From the NCBI RefSeq assembly GCF_964222135.1, contig NZ_CAXQBR010000013.1, forward strand, positions 1-64,000: 64,000 nucleotides of DNA. Reading direction: 5' to 3'. Below are positions 33,511 through 46,012 of the stretch, piece after piece. Both the position numbers and the translations under genes were made by a program. Under the pieces are notes generated by a model, which saw only the letters and a program-made list of their open reading frames with translations, was not told the origin of the DNA and ran no database searches. The stretch's first letter is position 1. Every line of letters begins with the position of its first letter. Origin of the DNA: Euzebya sp. (GTDB taxonomy: Bacteria > Actinomycetota > Nitriliruptoria > Euzebyales > Euzebyaceae).

Positions 33511-34658
33511 CCTCCGACGACCTCGACCAGCCCGTCCCCCGGACGCTGTGGGTCACCAACGACTTCCCGCCGCGCTCGGGCGGGATCGAGCAGATGGTGT
33601 CCCACCTCGTCGGGACGCTGCCGCCCGAGACCGTCCACGTGCTGGCCTCGCCGTGGGAGGGGGACGCGGCCCACGACGCCCGGGCGGCGCACGGGATCGA
33701 CCGCGTCCACCGCCGGCCGCTCCTGCCCACCCCCGGCCTGCTGCGGACCGTCCGCCGGGCGGTCACCGCGCACCGCGCCGACGTGGTGGTCTTCGGGTCG
33801 GCCTGGCCCCTGGCGGAGCTCGCGGCTCGCCTGGACGTGCCCACCCTCGGCATCAGCCACGGCCGCGAAGCCGGCATGGTCCGCTACGGGTTCGCGCCGC
33901 TGATCCGGCGGCTGGCGCGCGGGTGCACGGCGATGACGCTGCTCAGCGACTACACCGCCGCCCAGCTCGCCCCCGTCGTCGACCGGCTCACGGACGTCCA
34001 CCGGCTGCCGGGCGGGGTCGACACCGCGGTGTTCACCCCCGACGGACCCGATGCCCGGGCGCGCTACGGACTGGACGCCGACACGCCGGTCGTCGTCTGC
34101 ATCAGCCGGCTGGTGCGGCGCAAGGGCCAGGACGTGCTGGTCCGGATCTGGCCGGAGGTCCGCCGGCGGGTGCCCGACGCGCACCTGCTGGTCGTCGGCA
34201 CAGGCCCGCTGGGCGACGAGCTGGCCGCCGCGGTCCGCGAGCGCGACCTGGGTGACGCCGTGACGCTGGCCGGCGAGGTGGCCTGGGACGAGCTGCCCGC
34301 CCACTACCGGACCGGCGACGTGTTCGCGATGCCGTGCCGCACCCGCCTCGGCGGCATGGACGTCGAGGGGCTCGGCCTCGTGTTCCTCGAGGCGCAGGCG
34401 TGCGGCGTGCCGGTCGTCGTCGGTGACAGCGGCGGGGCGCCGGAGACCGTCCTCGACGGCAGGACCGGTGCGGTGGTGGACGGCACCGACGACCGTGACG
34501 TCCTCGAGGCGGTCGTGGCCATCCTCGGCGATCGGGAGCGCGCACGCCACATGGGCCGGGACGCCCGCGCGCACGTCGAGGCGACCTGGGACTGGGCGGT
34601 CATCGGCGAGCGCCTGCGGGCCGCGCTCGACGCCGCCGCCGGCCAGCGCGTCCGCTGA
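33507..34658 (+). CDS. pimB: GT4 glycosyltransferase, PimB'-like mannosyltransferase
   Basis: Probably the GDP-mannose-dependent alpha-(1-6)-phosphatidylinositol monomannoside mannosyltransferase of PIM synthesis, acting at the inner face of the membrane. The GT-B fold starts LWVTNDFPPRSGGIEQMVSHL; the acceptor half has GISHGREAGM and LPGGVDTAVFTP; the donor half has CISRLVRRKGQDVLV and PCRTRLGGMDVEGLGLVFLEAQACGVPVV, with the E-x7-E nucleotide-sugar motif. The LGGMDVEGLG segment closely resembles PimB'. 383 residues. A related GT4 acting on another lipid is possible. Coupled by 4-base overlap to the M48 protease. Confidence 0.82.
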   Translation: MTSDDLDQPVPRTLWVTNDFPPRSGGIEQMVSHLVGTLPPETVHVLASPWEGDAAHDARAAHGIDRVHRRPLLPTPGLLRTVRRAVTAHRADVVVFGSAWPLAELAARLDVPTLGISHGREAGMVRYGFAPLIRRLARGCTAMTLLSDYTAAQLAPVVDRLTDVHRLPGGVDTAVFTPDGPDARARYGLDADTPVVVCISRLVRRKGQDVLVRIWPEVRRRVPDAHLLVVGTGPLGDELAAAVRERDLGDAVTLAGEVAWDELPAHYRTGDVFAMPCRTRLGGMDVEGLGLVFLEAQACGVPVVVGDSGGAPETVLDGRTGAVVDGTDDRDVLEAVVAILGDRERARHMGRDARAHVEATWDWAVIGERLRAALDAAAGQRVR

Positions 34659-34662
34659 CCGG

Positions 34663-36669
<2,007 letters not shown>

Positions 36670-36688
36670 CGGGGGCTCCTGGTGGCCG

Positions 36689-38284
36689 TCAGTGGCGGAA
36701 CACGCCGTAGCCGCGGGCGCCGGCGACGGGGGCGGAGTGGGCGGCGGACAGCGCGATCCCCAACACCGTGCGGGTCTCGCGCGGATCGATGATCCCGTCG
36801 TCCCACAGCCGCGCGGTCGCGTACAGGGCGGTGGACTGCGACTCGATCTCGTCCTGGAACGCCTGGGTCATCTGGTCGGCGACCGCGGGATCGACCTCCT
36901 GGCCCTGGGCGGCCATGCGCTGCTCCATGACGATCCGCATCACCCCCGCCAGCTGCGCGGGGCCCATGACCGCGATGCGGTGGTTCGGCCAGGTGAAGAG
37001 GAACCGGGGATCGTACGCCCGCCCGCACATGCCGTAGTTCCCCGCCCCGTAGGACGCGCCGATCATGACCGTGAGGTGGGGGACCTCGGAGTTCGCGACC
37101 GCGTTGATGAGCTTGGCGCCGTCCTTGATGATCCCGCCCTGCTCGTAGGCGGTCCCGACCATGAACCCGGTGATGTTCTGCAGGAAGACGAGCGGGGTGT
37201 CGGTCTGGTTGCACAGCTGGATGAACTGCGACCCCTTCTGCGCCTCCGGGCCGAAGAGGATCCCGTTGTTGCCGAGGATCCCGACGGGGTAGCCGTGGAT
37301 CTCCGCCCAGCCGCAGATCAGTTGCGGGCCGTAGCGGGGCTTGAACGCCTCGAACCGCGACCCGTCGACCACCCGGGCGATGACCTCGGTGACGTCGAAG
37401 GGGACCTTGACGTCGGTCGAGCCGATGCCGATCAGCTCCTCGGGGTCGTGCACCGGCGGGTCGCCGGGGCCTCGCGGCTCGGGCCCCCGCTTGCGCCAGT
37501 TGAGGTGCCCCACGATCTGACGGCCGATGCGGATCGCGTCCAGCTCGTCGGCCGCCAGGTAGTCGCTGACGCCGCTGGTCGTCGAGTGCATCGCGGCACC
37601 GCCGAGGGGCTCCTCCTCGGCGTCCTCCCCGGTGGCCATCTTCACGAGCGGCGGACCGCCGAGGTACACCCGGGCCTGGCCCTCGACCATGACCGAGTAG
37701 TCGCTCATGCCGGGCACGTACGCCCCGCCGGCGGTCGAGGGGCCGAAGACCAGCGCGATCGTGGGGATCCCGGCCTTCGACAGCTGGGTGAGGTTCTTGA
37801 ACGACTCGCCGCCCGGCACGAAGATCTCCGCCTGGCGGGGCAGGTCCGCGCCGGCGGACTCGGTCAGGTTGATCAGGGGCAGGCGGTTCTCCCGAGCGAT
37901 CTCCATGAGTCGGAGGGACTTGCGGAGCCCGTAGGGGTTGACCGCGCCGCCCTTGACGGTGGGGTCTGATGCGCTGATCGCGCACTCGACCCCGTTGACG
38001 ACGCCGATGGCGGACACGCCGGACCCGCCGACGGCGTACTCGGTGCCGTTGGCGGTGAGGACCGACAGCTCGAGCAGGGCGGAGTCGCGGTCGACGAGGA
38101 GCTCGATGCGCTCCCGGGGGAGGAGGCGACCGCGGCGGCGGTGGCGCTCGACGTACCGATCGCCCCCGCCCGCGTTGGCCTCCGCGGTGAGCTCGTCGAG
38201 GGTGGCCAGGAGGGCCGCCATCCCGTCGGCGTTCTCGCGGTACGCGTCGCTGCGGGGATCGATGCGGGTGCCGAGCACGTCCAT
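36689..38284 (-). CDS. Acyl-CoA carboxylase beta subunit (carboxyltransferase)
   Basis: Transfers carboxyl from biotin to acyl-CoA. Carboxyltransferase motifs: [73 protein letters not shown], then [23 protein letters not shown] and [20 protein letters not shown]. 531 residues, most like AccD1/methylcrotonyl-CoA carboxylase beta; [13 protein letters not shown] marks the middle linker. ATG at 38284 is chosen over an in-frame start at 38323 because a TATCGT box lies exactly 7 bases upstream of it. Divergent from the TetR regulator across 39 bases. Confidence 0.92.
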   Translation of the reverse strand: MDVLGTRIDPRSDAYRENADGMAALLATLDELTAEANAGGGDRYVERHRRRGRLLPRERIELLVDRDSALLELSVLTANGTEYAVGGSGVSAIGVVNGVECAISASDPTVKGGAVNPYGLRKSLRLMEIARENRLPLINLTESAGADLPRQAEIFVPGGESFKNLTQLSKAGIPTIALVFGPSTAGGAYVPGMSDYSVMVEGQARVYLGGPPLVKMATGEDAEEEPLGGAAMHSTTSGVSDYLAADELDAIRIGRQIVGHLNWRKRGPEPRGPGDPPVHDPEELIGIGSTDVKVPFDVTEVIARVVDGSRFEAFKPRYGPQLICGWAEIHGYPVGILGNNGILFGPEAQKGSQFIQLCNQTDTPLVFLQNITGFMVGTAYEQGGIIKDGAKLINAVANSEVPHLTVMIGASYGAGNYGMCGRAYDPRFLFTWPNHRIAVMGPAQLAGVMRIVMEQRMAAQGQEVDPAVADQMTQAFQDEIESQSTALYATARLWDDGIIDPRETRTVLGIALSAAHSAPVAGARGYGVFRH

Positions 38285-38323
38285 GCAGCGCACGATAGCG
38301 CAGCATGGTTCACTTATGACCAC
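38285..38323. promoter_or_regulatory. Shared carboxylase/TetR promoter region with candidate operator
   Basis: The 39-base divergent gap holds the minus-strand leaderless box TATCGT (38292-38297, 7 bases from the carboxylase ATG) and an imperfect dyad TGGT..ACCA-like (TGGTTCACTTATGACCA, 38305-38321). The dyad is a plausible binding site for the adjacent TetR protein. Confidence 0.4.
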
Positions 38324-38959
38324 ATGGAAGTGACGGATCTGTCAGCGAAGGCCGGCCGGACCCGCGCGGCGCTCCTCGACGCGGTCGAGCGGCTGCTGGG
38401 TGCGGGCGCCGATCCGGGCTCGGCGGCCGTAGCGGCGGAGGCCCGGGTGGCCACGGGCACCTTCTACCGCTACTTCAGCGATCGCGACGACGCGCTGGCG
38501 GCCGCGTTCGCCCGCCGCCTCGACGACCTGATCGACGGGGTCGAGGCCGCCCTCGACCCCGCGCGCGTGCTGGACGTCGGTGTCGCCGCCGTGCTGGACG
38601 AGGTGGTGGACCGGGTGGCCGACGGCTACGCCGAGTCGGGGCCGGTCATCGCTGCGGCCCTGGCCCGCCTGCGGGCATCCGAACCGATCCGCGGGGTCTA
38701 CCGCAGCCGCCACTCCCGGGCCACCACGGTCCTCGCCACGTTCCTCCGGCGTGTCGACCGCGCGGGGATGGTGGCCGTCGAGGACGGCGGGGCCACGGCC
38801 GTGGCGGTCGTCGTCCTCGTCGAGGGCCTCAACCACCCGGCCCTGCGCACCGACCCGCAGGGCGCGGTCCGACGGCGCGTGGCCGTCGGCCTCCGGGCGG
38901 TCGTCGGGGTGCCTTCGGATGCGGAGCGAAACGTACCGATCACTGGTGGTGATGTCTGA
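38324..38959 (+). CDS. TetR-family transcriptional regulator
   Basis: 211 residues. The N-terminal helix-turn-helix is typical: [45 protein letters not shown] (read as [12 protein letters not shown], then [20 protein letters not shown], about 15-60); the C-terminal ligand domain is unspecific. It is divergent from the acyl-CoA carboxylase operon, the usual layout for a local repressor sensing acyl-CoA or an acid (inference). ATG at 38324 is the start just before the conserved helix. An NTF2-like gene follows with its own promoter. Confidence 0.88.
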   Translation: MEVTDLSAKAGRTRAALLDAVERLLGAGADPGSAAVAAEARVATGTFYRYFSDRDDALAAAFARRLDDLIDGVEAALDPARVLDVGVAAVLDEVVDRVADGYAESGPVIAAALARLRASEPIRGVYRSRHSRATTVLATFLRRVDRAGMVAVEDGGATAVAVVVLVEGLNHPALRTDPQGAVRRRVAVGLRAVVGVPSDAERNVPITGGDV

Positions 38960-38991
38960 AGCCGGTGATGGATCACTCACTCAGCGTGAGG

Positions 38992-38997
38992 TAGTGT
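38992..38997 (+). promoter_or_regulatory. Leaderless -10 box of the NTF2-like gene
   Basis: TAGTGT ends exactly 7 bases before the ATG at 39005. A small dyad CTCAC/GTGAG (about 38974-38990) lies just upstream. Confidence 0.5.
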
Positions 38998-39004
38998 CAC
39001 GCGC

Positions 39005-39415
39005 ATGGGAGCTCCCGCCGCCACCGACTCCGCCACCGAACCGGTCGTCCGCCGCTTCATGCAGTGCCGGCGGCGTGGTCCGCTCGATCCGTCCGAGATC
39101 ACCCAGCTGCTGACCGAGGACGCCGAGTACGTCGAGATCATCGACGGCAAGGCGCTGTCGGTCACCGGCGCGGTCCACATCGCCGAGGTGTTCCGGCGGC
39201 TGTGGGGCGGGATCGCCCCCGGTGCGACGATGCAGGTGATCCGCCACGCCGTCGTCGACGAGGGCACCGCCGTGGGCCACTGGGTCCGCTCGAGCGGCGG
39301 GGTGGAGGTCCACGGCCGGGACACCCTCACCCTCACCGGCGGTCGGATCAGCCGCATCACCGTCGAGGAGTTCGCCGGCGCCCGGATCCCGGACCTGACC
39401 GCCGTCCGGGCCTGA
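39005..39415 (+). CDS. SnoaL/NTF2-like fold protein
   Basis: 136 residues with the cone-shaped NTF2-like pattern: a helix-rich start (FMQCRRRGPLDPSEITQLLTED), AEYVEIIDGKALSVTGAVHIAEVFRRLW, then alternating strands MQVIRHAVVDEGTAVGHWVRSSG and DTLTLTGGRISRITVEEF. Members include SnoaL-like cyclases, limonene-epoxide hydrolases and many unknown proteins; the polar pair needed for catalysis cannot be judged here. Convergent with the DrrB-type permease gene. Function unassigned. Confidence 0.75.
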   Translation: MGAPAATDSATEPVVRRFMQCRRRGPLDPSEITQLLTEDAEYVEIIDGKALSVTGAVHIAEVFRRLWGGIAPGATMQVIRHAVVDEGTAVGHWVRSSGGVEVHGRDTLTLTGGRISRITVEEFAGARIPDLTAVRA

Positions 39416-39438
39416 CGCACGTCCGACCCGATCGCCGG

Positions 39439-40275
39439 TCACTCGACCCGGCGGAACCTCGCCACGCTGAGCGGGATGAACAGCGCCAGCAGCCCGGCGG
39501 TCCACGCCAGCACCTGGAGGGTCGGCTGCAGGATCGGTCCGGCGACCGCCAGGCCGCGAGCGGCGTCGGCTGCCGCGGTGATCGGGGAGTTGCGCGCGAT
39601 CGCGGCCAGCCACCCGAGTGAGATGGACTCGGTGGGGACGAACACGCTCGACACGAACGACAGCGGGAACGCCGCCACGAACGCGGCGGACTGGGCGGAC
39701 TCCGCCCCCGGCACGTTGAGCGCGACGAAGACGAACACCCAGCTGAGGGCGTAGCCGATCAGCGCGACGACTGCGATGGAGCCGAGCGCGGCCAGCGGCC
39801 CGTTCTGGAACCTGAACCCGACGACCACCCCGAAGACCACCATGAGCAGGATCACGGCCATGCTGCGGACGAGGTCGGCGATCGTCCGGCCGACGAGCAC
39901 CCCGGAGCGGGACATCGGCAGGGACCGGAAGCGGTCGATCACCCCTCTCTCGAGGTCCTCGGCCAGCCCGACCGCCGTCTGGGTCATCCGGAACACCGTC
40001 GACTGGATGAAGATGCCCGGGAGGACGAACGCCAGGTAGTTCGGGTAGCCCTCCGGCAGGTCGCCCTGGGCGATGCCGTCGAAGACGTAGCCGAACAGCA
40101 GCACGAACATGACCGGCTGGATCGTCGAGAAGACCAGCAGCCGCGGGAGCCGCGTGAAGTGCTTCAGGTTCCGCTTGCCGATGGTCCACCCGTCGGCCAG
40201 CGCGGCGAGCACGCCGGTGCGGTGGCGCTGCTCGATCGACGCGGTCGACAGGACCCCCTGGTCGGTCGTGGTCAC
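39439..40275 (-). CDS. ABC-2 type permease, DrrB-like (pair 1)
   Basis: Membrane half of a DrrAB-type exporter for lipophilic drugs or lipids. 278 residues with about six hydrophobic segments starting at LVFSTIQPVMFVLLFGYVF; the ABC-2 signature RFRSLPMSRSGVLVGRTIADLVR is in the middle, and FVPTESISLGWLAAIARNSPITAAADAARGL is the conserved tail region. GTG at 40275 overlaps the ATPase stop by 4 bases, so translation is coupled. Its paralogue lies at 53967. Substrate unknown. Confidence 0.9.
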   Translation of the reverse strand: MTTTDQGVLSTASIEQRHRTGVLAALADGWTIGKRNLKHFTRLPRLLVFSTIQPVMFVLLFGYVFDGIAQGDLPEGYPNYLAFVLPGIFIQSTVFRMTQTAVGLAEDLERGVIDRFRSLPMSRSGVLVGRTIADLVRSMAVILLMVVFGVVVGFRFQNGPLAALGSIAVVALIGYALSWVFVFVALNVPGAESAQSAAFVAAFPLSFVSSVFVPTESISLGWLAAIARNSPITAAADAARGLAVAGPILQPTLQVLAWTAGLLALFIPLSVARFRRVE

Positions 40276-41261
40276 GCCCCCTCCTCGGGTCGGCGGTCGG
40301 TGAGCTGGAGGAACACCTCGTCGAGGGAGGCGCGGCGCAGTCCGAGGTCGCTGACCGCGATCCCGGCGGCCTCGAGCGCCTTCGCGACGATCTGGACGGT
40401 CGCGAGGCCGCTGTCGGAGTCCGTCGGCACCTCGAGGTCGACGGTGGCGGCCAGCACCGGCTCGGGGTCCAGGCCGACGTCCTTCAGCGCGGTGCAGGCC
40501 GGGTCGAGGTCGGTGCGGTCGCGCAGGAGGATCTCGACGGTGATGCCGCCGGCCGCCGCCTTCAGCTCGTCCCCGGTGCCGTCGGCGATGATGCGCCCGT
40601 GGTCGATCACCACGATGCGGTCAGCCAGCTGGTCGGCCTCCTCGAGGTACTGCGTCGTCAACAGCAGCGTCGTGCCCTCGGCGACCAGCTCCCGGATGAC
40701 GTCCCACATCTCGTTCCGGGTCCGCGGGTCGAGCCCGGTGGTGGGCTCGTCGAGGAACAGGAGCCGCGGGGGCAGGATGACGCTCGAGGCCAGGTCGAGC
40801 CGACGTCGCATGCCGCCGGAGTACGTGGACGCCCGTCGGTCCGCGGCGTCGGACAGGCTGAACCGCTCCAGCAGCTCGTCGGCCCTGGCCCGGGCCGAGG
40901 GGCCGGTCAGCTGCAGCAGCTCGGCGAACATCAGCAGGTTCTCCCGGCCGGTGAGCAGCTCGTCCACCGCGGCGTACTGGCCGGTGAGGGAGATCTGCTG
41001 GCGGACCCGCTGCGGGTCGTCGACCACGTCGGTGCCAAAGATCCTGGCGCGGCCGCTCGAGGGCCGGAGCAGCGTCGCGAGGACCCGGACCAGCGTCGTC
41101 TTGCCGGCTCCGTTCGGGCCGAGGAGGCCGACGACACCGCCGGCCCGGACGGTCAGGTCGATGTCGTCGAGGGCCCGGGTCGAGCCGAAGACCTTGCTGA
41201 CCCCCTCCACCGCGATGGCGGGCGCGTCGCCGGAGCCGCCGGCCGCGGTGTCCTCTCGCAC
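40272..41261 (-). CDS. ABC transporter ATPase, DrrA-like (pair 1)
   Basis: ATP-driving half of pair 1. Walker A LGPNGAGKTTLVRVLATLL, signature TYSGGMRRRLDLASSVIL, Walker B LLFLDEPTTGLDPRTRNEMW and the switch region TTLLLTTQYLEEADQLAD are intact, with the DrrA-type C-terminal domain after residue 220. 329 residues. GTG at 41261 is chosen because a TAGTGT box lies 7 bases upstream; longer in-frame starts would run into the peptidase gene. The first 20 residues are a polar Gly/Ala/Asp extension. Confidence 0.92.
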   Translation of the reverse strand: MREDTAAGGSGDAPAIAVEGVSKVFGSTRALDDIDLTVRAGGVVGLLGPNGAGKTTLVRVLATLLRPSSGRARIFGTDVVDDPQRVRQQISLTGQYAAVDELLTGRENLLMFAELLQLTGPSARARADELLERFSLSDAADRRASTYSGGMRRRLDLASSVILPPRLLFLDEPTTGLDPRTRNEMWDVIRELVAEGTTLLLTTQYLEEADQLADRIVVIDHGRIIADGTGDELKAAAGGITVEILLRDRTDLDPACTALKDVGLDPEPVLAATVDLEVPTDSDSGLATVQIVAKALEAAGIAVSDLGLRRASLDEVFLQLTDRRPEEGA

Positions 41262-41268
41262 CCGGAGG

Positions 41269-41274
41269 ACACTA
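41269..41274 (-). promoter_or_regulatory. Leaderless -10 box of drrA pair 1
   Basis: Minus-strand TAGTGT ends exactly 7 bases before the GTG at 41261, in the 31-base gap after the peptidase stop. Confidence 0.5.
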
Positions 41275-41292
41275 CCCACGCCGGTCGGTTCG

Positions 41293-43293
41293 TCAGCCGG
41301 ACGCCGTCCCCGGCACGAACTCCGGGAGGTCGATGTCGTCGGCCGGGTCGAAGCCGAGCACCCGCCCGTAGAAGGCCAGGCGCGCCTCGAACGCCCGGGC
41401 GATGTTGGCCGCCTGCCGGAAGCCGTGCTGCTCACCGGCGAACAGCAGGTACGCGTGCGGCAGGCCGCGCCGGCGCAGCGCGTCGACGATCACCTCGGAC
41501 TGCGACGGGGGAACGACGGCGTCCTCGTCCCCCTGCAGCACGATCGTGGGCGTGGTCAGACGGTCGACGTGGGTGATGGGGGAGCGCTCGACGTAGCGTG
41601 CCTCCTCCTCGGGCCACGGCCCGATGAGGGAGTCGAGGTAGCGGGACTCGAACTTGTGGGTGTCGGTCGCCAGCGCCCGCAGGTCCGACACGCCGAAGGA
41701 GTTGCCGCCGGCGGCGAAGACGTCGGTCGTGCACAGCGCCATGAGCGTCGTGTACCCGCCGGCCGAGCCGCCCTCGATGATGAGCCGGTCGCCGTCGGCG
41801 TGCCCCTCGGCGACCAGGTGGGTGGCCGCGGCCACGCAGTCGGTGACGTCGTGGATGCCCCAGCTCCCCTTCAGCGCATCGCGGAACGCGCGGCCGTAGC
41901 CCGCCGACCCGCGGTAGTTGACGTCGACGACGGCGAACCCCCGCGACGCCCAGTACTGGGCTGTCGGGTTGAGCGCCGCCCGCGCCCCGCCGGTCGGGCC
42001 GCCGTGGCTGAGCACCACCAGCGGCGGGGCCTCGTCGGGTGGACCGACGTGGGTGCGGCTCGTCGGCGGGTAGTGCAGGGCGTGCGCGGTCGCCCCGTCG
42101 GGGGTCGGGAAGCTGATCGGCCGGGGGGTCGCCCCGATCGCGGCGGCGGGGTCGTCCTGGACGGTGCTGAGGGGTGCGGTGGTCCGCGCCGTCGGGTCGA
42201 TCGCGATCACGGCGTTCGGCGTGGCCGGCCCGCCCGCGATGGCGACGAGCCGGTCGCCGGCGACGTCGAGGCACTGGATGCTGGCGATGCCGTCGAGGTC
42301 GATCGGCGTGCTGCTGGCCGGGGTGGCGGTGGGCGAGGTCTCGGGCGGCTCGCCGAGGTCGCGCACGTGCATCAGGCCGGCATCGATGACCGCGACGTAC
42401 AGCCGCCCGCCGAGCGGGGCGATCCGGTCGGTGCCGGGCTGCCAGCGGGGTGTGCCGGCGTCGACGGGCTCGTCGTGGAGGCGGGTCACCCGCTCGCCGT
42501 CCCACAGGTGGACGTTCCACCAGCCGGACGCGTCGTCGGTGAACGCGAGCCGCTGGTCGTCCAGCCACCGCGCCTCGGAGACCGCGCTGTCGCCGCCGGC
42601 GACGTGGGTGGCGTCGCGCAGCCCGTCGTCGGCCAGGTCCGCCACCCAGAGGGCGGCGGTGTCCCAGGGCATGTGCGGGTGGTCCCACCGGAGCCAGGCG
42701 ATGCGCCGACCCGACGGGCTGAGCCAGGGTCCGCCGACGAAGTCCGACCCGGTGTCGAGGACGGTCACGCTGCCCGTGGCGAGGTCGACGCGGACCAGCT
42801 CGTTCACGGCCTCCTCCGCCCCGTGGACGTTCGGGTTCGACCGCGGCCGGTCCGGCCCGTGGGTCTCGCGGACCGCCACGAACGCGCCACCGCCGGGGAG
42901 GATGCGCATGGCCTGCCAGCGGATCCCGGCGGGGGTGGCGGGGGCCGGCGTGACCGGCTCGGTCCGGCCGTGGACGATCCGGTGGACCCGCTGGTCGGCC
43001 CAGCTGCAGGCCAGGACGACGCCGTGCCCCGCGGCGAGCGCCCCGCCGCCGTACTCGTGCACCCGGGTGCGGGCGTTGAAGTCGTCGGGGGTGAGCTGGG
43101 TGACGCCGCCGCCGGGGGAGTGTCGCATGACCGCGCCGCGGCCCTGCAGGCGGGCCTCCTGCTGGATCCACAGGACGTCGTCGCCGTCGACGACGAGGTC
43201 GGCGAAGGCGATCGCGGATCCGGCGAGGGCGTCGGCTGACAGCGGGGAGGGCCAGGTGCCGTATGGCGCGGTCGTGGGGGTGGTGCGGCGCAT
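41293..43293 (-). CDS. S9-family prolyl oligopeptidase-like peptidase
   Basis: Serine peptidase or esterase, 666 residues. The N-terminal 370 residues form a beta-propeller-like part with repeated WLSPSGRRIAWLRW-type blades; the alpha/beta hydrolase domain carries the nucleophile in IEGGSAGGYTTLMAL, Asp in GDEDAVVPPSQSE and His in GEQHGFRQAAN. The closest class is the dipeptidyl-aminopeptidase/acylaminoacyl-peptidase group. No signal peptide, so cytoplasmic. ATG at 43293 is preferred to 43299 because a TAGCGT box would then sit 9 rather than 3 bases upstream. Confidence 0.9.
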   Translation of the reverse strand: MRRTTPTTAPYGTWPSPLSADALAGSAIAFADLVVDGDDVLWIQQEARLQGRGAVMRHSPGGGVTQLTPDDFNARTRVHEYGGGALAAGHGVVLACSWADQRVHRIVHGRTEPVTPAPATPAGIRWQAMRILPGGGAFVAVRETHGPDRPRSNPNVHGAEEAVNELVRVDLATGSVTVLDTGSDFVGGPWLSPSGRRIAWLRWDHPHMPWDTAALWVADLADDGLRDATHVAGGDSAVSEARWLDDQRLAFTDDASGWWNVHLWDGERVTRLHDEPVDAGTPRWQPGTDRIAPLGGRLYVAVIDAGLMHVRDLGEPPETSPTATPASSTPIDLDGIASIQCLDVAGDRLVAIAGGPATPNAVIAIDPTARTTAPLSTVQDDPAAAIGATPRPISFPTPDGATAHALHYPPTSRTHVGPPDEAPPLVVLSHGGPTGGARAALNPTAQYWASRGFAVVDVNYRGSAGYGRAFRDALKGSWGIHDVTDCVAAATHLVAEGHADGDRLIIEGGSAGGYTTLMALCTTDVFAAGGNSFGVSDLRALATDTHKFESRYLDSLIGPWPEEEARYVERSPITHVDRLTTPTIVLQGDEDAVVPPSQSEVIVDALRRRGLPHAYLLFAGEQHGFRQAANIARAFEARLAFYGRVLGFDPADDIDLPEFVPGTASG

Positions 43294-43302
43294 CGGCATC
43301 GC

Positions 43303-43308
43303 ACGCTA
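43303..43308 (-). promoter_or_regulatory. Leaderless -10 box of the S9 peptidase gene
   Basis: Minus-strand TAGCGT ends 9 bases before the ATG at 43293. Confidence 0.4.
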
Positions 43309-43333
43309 TCGCCCCGCGCGGGACCTGCGCGCG

Positions 43334-43978
43334 TCAGCCCTCGAGGGGGCAGGGTCCCTCGACCAGGCCGGGGTCGGCCGACAGGTCGGGGATGTGCCAG
43401 ATCTCACCGTCGGCGACCTCGACGGCGAGGCACAGGCCCTCGGCGTCGACGGACGCGACGTCGGTCGGGGCGGTGGCGACCCAGGACTCCACCAGCGTGG
43501 CCACCCGCGTGCGGGTCGCCCCCTCGGCGAGGGCGGCGACCACCTCTTCGGACAGCTCGAGGACCGCGTCGGCGGCGCCATCGGGCAGGCCGGCGGACAG
43601 CTCGAGCTGCCCGGGCGGTCCGGACGGCGGAGCGCCGACGTCCCGCAGGGCGTCGCGGCCGTCACCGGCGACCGGGTTCGCGTCCGCGGTGACGACGGAT
43701 GTGCCGGGTCCCTGGGTGTGCACGGACACCGGGCCGGCGGGACGGGCGATCCAGAACATCATCAGGACGGCGGCGAGGGCGGCGATCAGGCCCAGCGCGC
43801 CCCTCCGGGCCGCCCCGGTCGGCGGGGCGGAGGTGGGGACCAGGGCCACGTGCAGCGGGGCGCTCGGGGCCGGCCGCTCGAGGTAGGCCGGTCGCGCCGG
43901 CGGTGGCTGGACGTGGCCCATCGCGCAGCGGTTCGACTGGTTGCCGACCGGCACGTCGCACTGCGGGCAGCGGTTCAC
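43334..43978 (-). CDS. Zinc-ribbon single-pass membrane protein
   Basis: 214 residues. The N-terminus NRCPQCDVPVGNQSNRCAMGH has Cys4, Cys7, Cys18 and His22 arranged as a zinc ribbon. One hydrophobic segment follows at about 60-78 (GALGLIAALAAVLMMFWIA), then an Ala/Gly-rich extracytoplasmic part with two cysteines near the end (GLCLAVEV and GPCPLEG) that could form a disulfide. No known family is recognised. GTG at 43978 has GAGGAGGGG upstream. It lies 40 bases upstream of the S9 peptidase gene on the same strand. Confidence 0.7.
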   Translation of the reverse strand: MNRCPQCDVPVGNQSNRCAMGHVQPPPARPAYLERPAPSAPLHVALVPTSAPPTGAARRGALGLIAALAAVLMMFWIARPAGPVSVHTQGPGTSVVTADANPVAGDGRDALRDVGAPPSGPPGQLELSAGLPDGAADAVLELSEEVVAALAEGATRTRVATLVESWVATAPTDVASVDAEGLCLAVEVADGEIWHIPDLSADPGLVEGPCPLEG

Positions 43979-44042
43979 ATCCCCTCCTCGGACGGGTCTC
44001 GGGAGGAGGATCGGCAGGTCCGCGCCGGCCTTGACCCCCGTG

Positions 44043-44339
44043 TCAGCTGCCGCCGGCGGCGCGGGCCTCCGCGGCTGCCGCGAACTCGTCGAAGGCCTCG
44101 AGGGCGTGGGGGCCGTGGGTCGAGGCCGGCCCGCCGGTCATCAGCAGCGCCACCCCGATGGCCTCGGCCGCCTGCTCCCTGGTCGCGCCCGCCCGGACCG
44201 CGCCCTGGGTGTGGTAGCCGATGCAGCCGTCGCAGCCCGTCGCGACGCTGATCGCGAGCGCCATCAGCTCCTTGACCGCCGCGCTGAGCGCGCCGTCGGC
44301 GACCGCGGCGCGGTGCAGGTCGGCGAATCCCTGCCACAC
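44043..44339 (-). CDS. AhpD-like carboxymuconolactone decarboxylase family protein
   Basis: 98 residues from the first usable start (GTG 44339). The CxxC-x3-H signature VATGCDGCIGYHTQ (Cys36, Cys39, His43) is the thiol redox centre of AhpD-like proteins, and GATREQAAEAIGVALLM follows. Such proteins reduce peroxiredoxins or act as peroxidases. Oddly, about 25 codons upstream stay in frame and look homologous (REYREYLHDLRQ then ALREAIPEVWQGF) but contain no ATG, GTG or TTG, so the original start may have been lost or a frameshift may separate it. Divergent from guaB1. Confidence 0.75.
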   Translation of the reverse strand: MWQGFADLHRAAVADGALSAAVKELMALAISVATGCDGCIGYHTQGAVRAGATREQAAEAIGVALLMTGGPASTHGPHALEAFDEFAAAAEARAAGGS

Positions 44340-44456
44340 CTCCGGGATGGCCTCGCGCAGCGCACGGGTGGGCTGGCGCAGGTCGTGCAGGTACTCGCGG
44401 TACTCCCTGGCGGGCCACCTCTGGGGTTCGGGAGGGTTCGGACCTGCCGACGGTAG

Positions 44457-46010
<1,554 letters not shown>

Positions 46011-46012
46011 GC

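Noticed and set aside
40159-43239. A 1026-codon plus-strand open frame over drrAB and the S9 peptidase
   Set aside because: Antisense shadow of three well-supported genes with no recognisable domain.
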